8,822 nt of DNA. Source: Chloroflexota bacterium (GTDB lineage Bacteria > Chloroflexota > Limnocylindria > Limnocylindrales > CSP1-4). The notes beneath the pieces are model-generated. The model had not been told where the DNA came from and made no database searches. It was given only the letters and a program-made list of their open reading frames with translations. The position numbers and the translations under genes are program-made. The stretch lies in assembly GCA_005880805.1 (NCBI GenBank), contig VBFZ01000081.1, forward strand, positions 1 to 8,822. The letters run 5' to 3'. Below are positions 5,283-8,822 of this stretch, piece by piece. Positions within the stretch are counted from its first letter, which is position 1. Each line of letters opens with the position of its first letter.

Positions 5283-7570
5283 GCGCCCAGGTCGACCTCG
5301 CGGGGCACCACCTCGACGACCGCGTTGTAGTCGGGCACGAGGCACACTTCGTCGCGTCGGCCTCCTCGCACCAGCACGTTGGCTTCCGGAAAGAACACCT
5401 GGACGTTGCCGTCCCGGATCGGGCTGACCTTGATCCTCGCGTCGAGGTGTCCGGTCTCGGAGCGCACGGTCACGGGCGCCCCGTCGTCGAGACCGAGCCG
5501 TTCCGCGTCTGCCGCCGACATGAACACCGCGTCCCGATCGGCGCCGGTCAGCGGGTCGCGCTGCTTCCAGACCATCGTGTTGAACTGCTTGCCGCGCCGG
5601 GTGGCCAGCAGGAACTGTCCGGGCTGGAGGTCGAGCTCCCGTGGCGCCGCCGCGACGAAATGGGCACGGCCGTCCGGAGTTGGAAACTTCCAGCCCTCGC
5701 ACAGTCGTTCGCCGCCCCACTGAAGCTGGTCGCCGGTCTGCGAGAAGCGCTGAATGCCGTCGTAGGCCGGGATCGTGTCGGCGATCTCCTGGCGGATCTC
5801 CGCCGCTGACGAGAGATTGACGAGCGATGCGCGCTCGGGATCGACGCGGCGGGCGAGGTCGGCATAGATCTCCCACTCAGCACGTGCCTCGCCAATCCGC
5901 GGTCCGGGGATCTCGGGGCTGAAGATGACTCGTCGTTCGGTCGTGGTCTCGGTGCCCCCGTCCGGCTGCTCGTAGCGCGTCATCGCCGGCAGCAGGACGA
6001 CGGCCCCATCGGCCGGAGGATCCAGCAGCATCTGCGACGACACGACGATGTCGGCGTGGATTCGCAGCGGAACGCGACCGAGGGCCTCGCGGACGGCATC
6101 GGGATCCGGCAGCGTATCGATGAAGTTGCCGCCGGACGAGTAGAGGACGTCCATCTCGCCTCGCCCGGACGCCTCGACCATCTCGGTCGCGGACAGCCCG
6201 CGCTCTCCCTTGACCTCGAACCCATACCGCACGGAAAGCTCCGCGGCGGCCTCCGGCGAGACCGGGATGCCACCCGGCAGTGCAGTCGCGTAGGCACCCA
6301 TCTCGGCGCCGCCCTGGACGCCAGAGTGCCCGCGGATCGGCATCAGCCCGGCGCCCGGCCGGCCGACGTTCCCGCGTGCCAGGGCGAGATTGATGATCGA
6401 TTGGACGTTGGCCGTGCCGCACACGTGCTGCGTCATCCCCATCGACCACACGATCACGGCCGATTTTGCGCCGGCGTACATCCGGGCAAACCGGTGCATG
6501 TCCGCCCGGGAAGCACCCGACCAGCGCTCCAGGTCCTCGAAGGACTGCCGTTCCAGGCCGGCGCGCAGCTCGTCCCAGCCGTCGGTGTGCTCGGCGATGA
6601 ACGCCTGATCGACGGCGCCCTCGCCGATCAGGCACTTGAGGACGCCGTTGATGAAGGCGACGTCGCCGCCCGTGTGGACGGCGAAGAACTCGTCGGTCAT
6701 GCGGGTGCCAAACAGGGCCGACTCGAGGTTCGACGGCACCCAGTAGCGCTCCAGGGCGGGCTCGCGGTACGGGTTGACCACCGCCACCTTGAGGCCCTGC
6801 TTGCGGCCCAGGTAGAGGTACTTCATGAACACCGGCTGGGCATTGGCGACGTCGGCGCCCCACAGCACGACGAGGTCCGACTCGATCGCGTCGCGATAGC
6901 TCACGGTGGTCGCCGCGACGCCGAGCTGCTTCCGTAGCGACCCGGTCGAGGGCGCGTGGCAGATCCGCGCAGCGTTGTCGACATTGTTCGTGCCGATGAA
7001 GCGGGCGACCTTCTGGGCGGCGTAGTAGACCTCGTTCGTTATCCCGCGGCTGGTGAGGTAGAAGCCGATCCGGTCGGCCGACCCGCCGTTGGCGCCCTTG
7101 GACGCGCGCATCTGCCCGGCGACCAGATCGAGGGCGTCACCCCACGAGACCCGCCGGAAGCCCGGCTCGCCCGCGCGACGGACCATCGGATACGGCAGGC
7201 GACCGAGATCACGAAGCTCCGCCCCCGAGCGATCGCGAAGAGGCCCGACATCGGCAAGGACCCTCGGATCGAGGGCGCTCATCGTGTTGACCTTGAGCAG
7301 GTTCAGGCGCGTTGTGCACAGGTGGACGCCGTCGATCGTCCAGTCCGAGAAGCCAGCGACACCGAGCGCGCAGCCGTCGCACACGCCTTTCGAGAGGATC
7401 CGCCACGCGTACAGCGGATGCCGCTTGTTCTCCCAGGCTGTGCGCAGCATCTCGACGTAGTGGTTCGGCTTCGTCTCGCCGATGCCATACGGAACCGCGC
7501 TGACCCACAGGCTCGGTTTGGGGCGTCGGCGGCCCTTGAAGCGGCCGCGCGCAGGCTCTGTGGCCGTCAT
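5261..7570 (-). CDS. FdhF/YdeP-family molybdopterin oxidoreductase (formate dehydrogenase alpha-like)
   Basis: A 769-residue Mo/W-bisMGD oxidoreductase, close in length to E. coli YdeP as I recall it. Near the N-terminus GVCDGCALG (Cys64, Cys67) and Cys85 in VHLC match the reduced, three-cysteine cluster region of YdeP-type proteins rather than the four-cysteine set of FdhH. The metal-ligand position is in ARICHAPS, Cys204, in place of the selenocysteine of FdhH. RGHSGVQGG (413-421) and GMTQHVCGTANVQ are strong family matches. The C-terminal molybdopterin-dinucleotide-binding domain covers ~652-755. No signal peptide or twin-arginine motif is visible, so it is probably cytoplasmic. The start ATG 7570 overlaps the fdhD stop as ATGA, which suggests translational coupling. 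Formate oxidation is the usual annotation, but the substrate of this subfamily is not settled, and no iron-sulfur, NAD-binding or cytochrome partner is encoded in the window. Confidence 0.92.
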   Translation of the reverse strand: MTATEPARGRFKGRRRPKPSLWVSAVPYGIGETKPNHYVEMLRTAWENKRHPLYAWRILSKGVCDGCALGVAGFSDWTIDGVHLCTTRLNLLKVNTMSALDPRVLADVGPLRDRSGAELRDLGRLPYPMVRRAGEPGFRRVSWGDALDLVAGQMRASKGANGGSADRIGFYLTSRGITNEVYYAAQKVARFIGTNNVDNAARICHAPSTGSLRKQLGVAATTVSYRDAIESDLVVLWGADVANAQPVFMKYLYLGRKQGLKVAVVNPYREPALERYWVPSNLESALFGTRMTDEFFAVHTGGDVAFINGVLKCLIGEGAVDQAFIAEHTDGWDELRAGLERQSFEDLERWSGASRADMHRFARMYAGAKSAVIVWSMGMTQHVCGTANVQSIINLALARGNVGRPGAGLMPIRGHSGVQGGAEMGAYATALPGGIPVSPEAAAELSVRYGFEVKGERGLSATEMVEASGRGEMDVLYSSGGNFIDTLPDPDAVREALGRVPLRIHADIVVSSQMLLDPPADGAVVLLPAMTRYEQPDGGTETTTERRVIFSPEIPGPRIGEARAEWEIYADLARRVDPERASLVNLSSAAEIRQEIADTIPAYDGIQRFSQTGDQLQWGGERLCEGWKFPTPDGRAHFVAAAPRELDLQPGQFLLATRRGKQFNTMVWKQRDPLTGADRDAVFMSAADAERLGLDDGAPVTVRSETGHLDARIKVSPIRDGNVQVFFPEANVLVRGGRRDEVCLVPDYNAVVEVVPREVDLGAWIEPKA

Positions 7571-8478
7571 CGCGCCGGAAGCGCCACCCGGGCTGGATGG
7601 GCGTAGACGTTGAAGCCCGCCCCGCGCACGAAGCCGATCAGCGTCTGGCCGAGCCGCTGCGCGGCATCGACCGCGAGGTCCGACGGCGCCGAGATCGCGG
7701 CAAGGATCGGAACGCCGGCGACGGCGGCCTTCTGCACGATCTCGAAGCTCACCCGGCCGCTGACGAGGAGGATTCGATCGCTCAACGGGAGCATGCCGGC
7801 CAGGAGCTGCGAGCCGACGAGCTTGTCCAGGGCGTTGTGCCTGCCGACGTCCTCGCGCAGGGCGACGAGGTGTCCATCGAGGTCGAACAGGCCGGCGGCG
7901 TGGAGGCCGCCCGTCGTCTCGAAGACCGCCTGCGCATCCCGGAGCGTGCGCGGCAGGCCGAGGATGGTTTCCGCGTCCACGACCCGCGAGCCAACAGGGA
8001 TCGGGTCGCAGCGGACGGCGACCTCGTCGAGTGACGCCTTTCCGCAGATGCCGCAGCTCGCCGTCGCGACGAAGTGGCGTTCCGCGACGCGCGATGCGTC
8101 GAACGGCCGGCCCAGGCGGACGATCAGGGTGTCGTCCGGCTGCGCGAGAATGCGGGGGTCGCCGAACTCAACGCCGGCAACATCCTCGGGGACGATCAGC
8201 CCTTCCGTGCGCAGGAAGCCGACCGCGAGCTCGGCCTCGTGCCCCGGCGTGCGCATGGTGACCGCCACGGCAACCGGCTCCTGTCCCGGCCCGGCGGCCT
8301 TGATTTCGAGTGGCTCCTCGCCGACGAGCCGATCCTCACGCTCCACGACCGCCCCGTCACGGAGCGCGAGGACACGCGTGGCGGTCTCCTGACGACTCAG
8401 GGAGGCTGTCGCAGCCAGGGGTTCGGCGCGTGATGCAATCAGGGGTTCGGCGGCTGAGGAGGCCAGCGGTTCGGCCAT
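7567..8478 (-). CDS. fdhD: Formate dehydrogenase accessory sulfurtransferase FdhD
   Basis: FdhD takes sulfur from a cysteine desulfurase and delivers it to the Mo/W-bisMGD cofactor, which formate-dehydrogenase-type enzymes need for activity. The sequence shows the essential CGICG motif (Cys142 and Cys145), VTMRTPGHEAELAVGFL (residues 73-89), ETTGGLHAAGLF (187-198), EDVGRHNALDK (209-219), SGRVSFEIVQKAA (240-252) and a SAPSDLAVDAAQ segment, all family hallmarks. At 303 residues it is slightly longer than usual. The excess is an N-terminal extension of three AEPL repeats spaced eight residues apart. ATG 8478 is the first in-frame start after an upstream TAG. There is no Shine-Dalgarno, but a TAGACT box lies 9 bases upstream, so the message may be leaderless. 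It is the first gene of the operon and overlaps the oxidoreductase start by four bases. Confidence in the function is high. Confidence 0.96.
   Translation of the reverse strand: MAEPLASSAAEPLIASRAEPLAATASLSRQETATRVLALRDGAVVEREDRLVGEEPLEIKAAGPGQEPVAVAVTMRTPGHEAELAVGFLRTEGLIVPEDVAGVEFGDPRILAQPDDTLIVRLGRPFDASRVAERHFVATASCGICGKASLDEVAVRCDPIPVGSRVVDAETILGLPRTLRDAQAVFETTGGLHAAGLFDLDGHLVALREDVGRHNALDKLVGSQLLAGMLPLSDRILLVSGRVSFEIVQKAAVAGVPILAAISAPSDLAVDAAQRLGQTLIGFVRGAGFNVYAHPARVALPAR
8416..8475 (-). repeat. Three-copy direct repeat, 24-bp period, at the start of fdhD
   Basis: On the plus strand, CAGGGGTTCGGC occurs at 8416-8427 and 8440-8451, and CAGCGGTTCGGC (one mismatch) at 8464-8475, exactly 24 bp apart each time. 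In fdhD they encode Ala-Glu-Pro-Leu at residues 2-5, 10-13 and 18-21. The copies lie directly after the start codon. They look like a small in-frame tandem duplication that has diverged between the cores. Confidence 0.75.
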
Positions 8479-8487
8479 GGCCCGGTC

Positions 8488-8493
8488 AGTCTA
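8488..8493 (-). promoter_or_regulatory. Candidate -10 box for a leaderless fdhD transcript
   Basis: TAGACT (minus strand) fits TANNNT and is 9 bases from the fdhD ATG, with GACCGGGCC between, which is not a convincing ribosome site. This spacing predicts transcription starting within a few bases of the ATG. A loose -35 match (TGAACA, 8509-8514) is 15 bases upstream, a short spacing. The box would drive the whole fdhD-oxidoreductase-mobA operon. Confidence 0.45.
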
Positions 8494-8583
8494 CTCAGGC
8501 GGGCGACGTGTTCACTCCTGGCCGTCGGATCGGCCATTCGCCCTAGTACCTCGGAGTGGATTTATCGGGCACGCTGGTTGGCG

Positions 8584-8822
8584 ATGCTCGCAGTAATGAA
8601 GCGCGACACGGTTCGCACCCGACTCGGATTCATCGGGATGGGCTCGATGGCCCGGCACCATCTCGACGTCATTCTCGACAGAGGCGACACGCAGGTCGCC
8701 GCCATCTGCGAGCCGTCGACCCCCGCGTACGACGCCGCTGCCGCGGAGTTCCGCCGACGCCGCCTCCCGGTGCCGCCGAACGAGCCGGACTGGCGGCGGT
8801 TCCTCGAGCGGTTCGCCGGCCG
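8584..8822 (+). CDS. Gfo/Idh/MocA-family oxidoreductase, N-terminal part
   Basis: The first 79 codons of a gene cut by the window end. After MLAVMKRDTVRT comes LGFIGMGSMARHHLDVI, a Rossmann-fold GxGxxA dinucleotide-binding turn with the following HH typical of the Gfo/Idh/MocA family. Next is VAAICEPS, the end of the second strand, whose acidic residue usually contacts the cofactor ribose. Members are NAD(P)-dependent sugar, inositol or related polyol dehydrogenases, and the substrate cannot be inferred from this fragment. Start: ATG 8584, with ATG 8596 (MKRDTV) an equally plausible alternative. Neither has an obvious ribosome site. It is divergent from fdhD across a 105-bp gap, so it is probably an unrelated transcription unit. 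Confidence 0.8.
   Translation, partial: MLAVMKRDTVRTRLGFIGMGSMARHHLDVILDRGDTQVAAICEPSTPAYDAAAAEFRRRRLPVPPNEPDWRRFLERFAG

Noticed and set aside
5283..5876. Extended 407-residue form of MobA
   Set aside because: The added ~198 residues are an Arg-rich shadow of the oxidoreductase frame. The conserved nucleotidyltransferase domain begins just after GTG 5282.
5877..6937. Large ORFs on both strands inside the oxidoreductase gene (5877-6863 minus, 6056-6937 plus)
   Set aside because: Both are out-of-frame or antisense shadows with no recognisable domain. The 769-residue frame is clearly the coding one.
6959..6961. Possible selenocysteine codon in the formate-dehydrogenase-like gene
   Set aside because: The active-site codon reads TGC (Cys204), not TGA. 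There is no in-frame TGA to recode and no need for a SECIS element.
8410..8478. N-terminal signal peptide on FdhD
   Set aside because: The N-terminus is Ala/Glu/Pro/Leu-rich with acidic residues, has no basic n-region and no continuous hydrophobic core, and FdhD acts in the cytoplasm.
8544..8583. Promoter for the Gfo/Idh/MocA gene (TTTATC at 8561-8566)
   Set aside because: It does not fit TANNNT at a leaderless distance and has no convincing -35 partner, so it was not listed as a feature.

Overview
The window is uniformly GC-rich. It reads like a chromosomal segment from a high-GC bacterium, with Actinobacteria or Chloroflexota (Limnocylindria-like lineages) as my best guesses from gene families and style. 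No rRNA, tRNA or phylogenetic marker is present, so the placement is weak. I see no insertion sequence, phage gene, CRISPR array or RNA gene.

Left part (1-4630), cell-envelope genes. A polytopic membrane protein resembling GT-C glycosyltransferases (47-1915, +) is followed immediately by the N-terminal half of a squalene-cyclase/prenyltransferase-repeat gene on the opposite strand (1917-2426, -). That gene breaks off in its conserved WQWPDG motif about one base after the stop codon of the membrane protein, so it is a truncated pseudogene, a rearrangement scar or an assembly joint. A short divergent control region (about 2427-2563) then leads to a large acyltransferase-3/SGNH O-acyltransferase (2564-4630, +), expected to acylate extracellular glycans.

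Right part (4653-8478), a molybdenum-enzyme operon read right to left: fdhD (sulfur transfer to the Mo/W-bisMGD cofactor), an FdhF/YdeP-family molybdopterin oxidoreductase, and mobA (guanylyltransferase that makes the dinucleotide cofactor). The three genes overlap by 4 and 22 bases, so enzyme, sulfurase and cofactor nucleotidyltransferase are likely made together. No electron-transfer subunit is in the window. The operon meets the acyltransferase gene tail-to-tail over a 22-bp gap, where a perfect inverted repeat contains both stop codons.

Right edge (8584-8822, +): the 5' end of a Gfo/Idh/MocA-type NAD(P)-dependent oxidoreductase, divergent from fdhD and cut by the window end.

I found no wholly new multi-gene system. 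The most interesting small-scale signals are start-site arrangements. There is a TANNNT -10 box just upstream of fdhD with no Shine-Dalgarno, suggesting a leaderless mRNA. A similar box precedes a 12-codon leader ORF whose stop overlaps the acyltransferase start (TGATG). The broken cyclase gene has a 5-codon ORF overlapping its start (ATGA). There is also an exact 24-bp-period repeat at the very start of fdhD.
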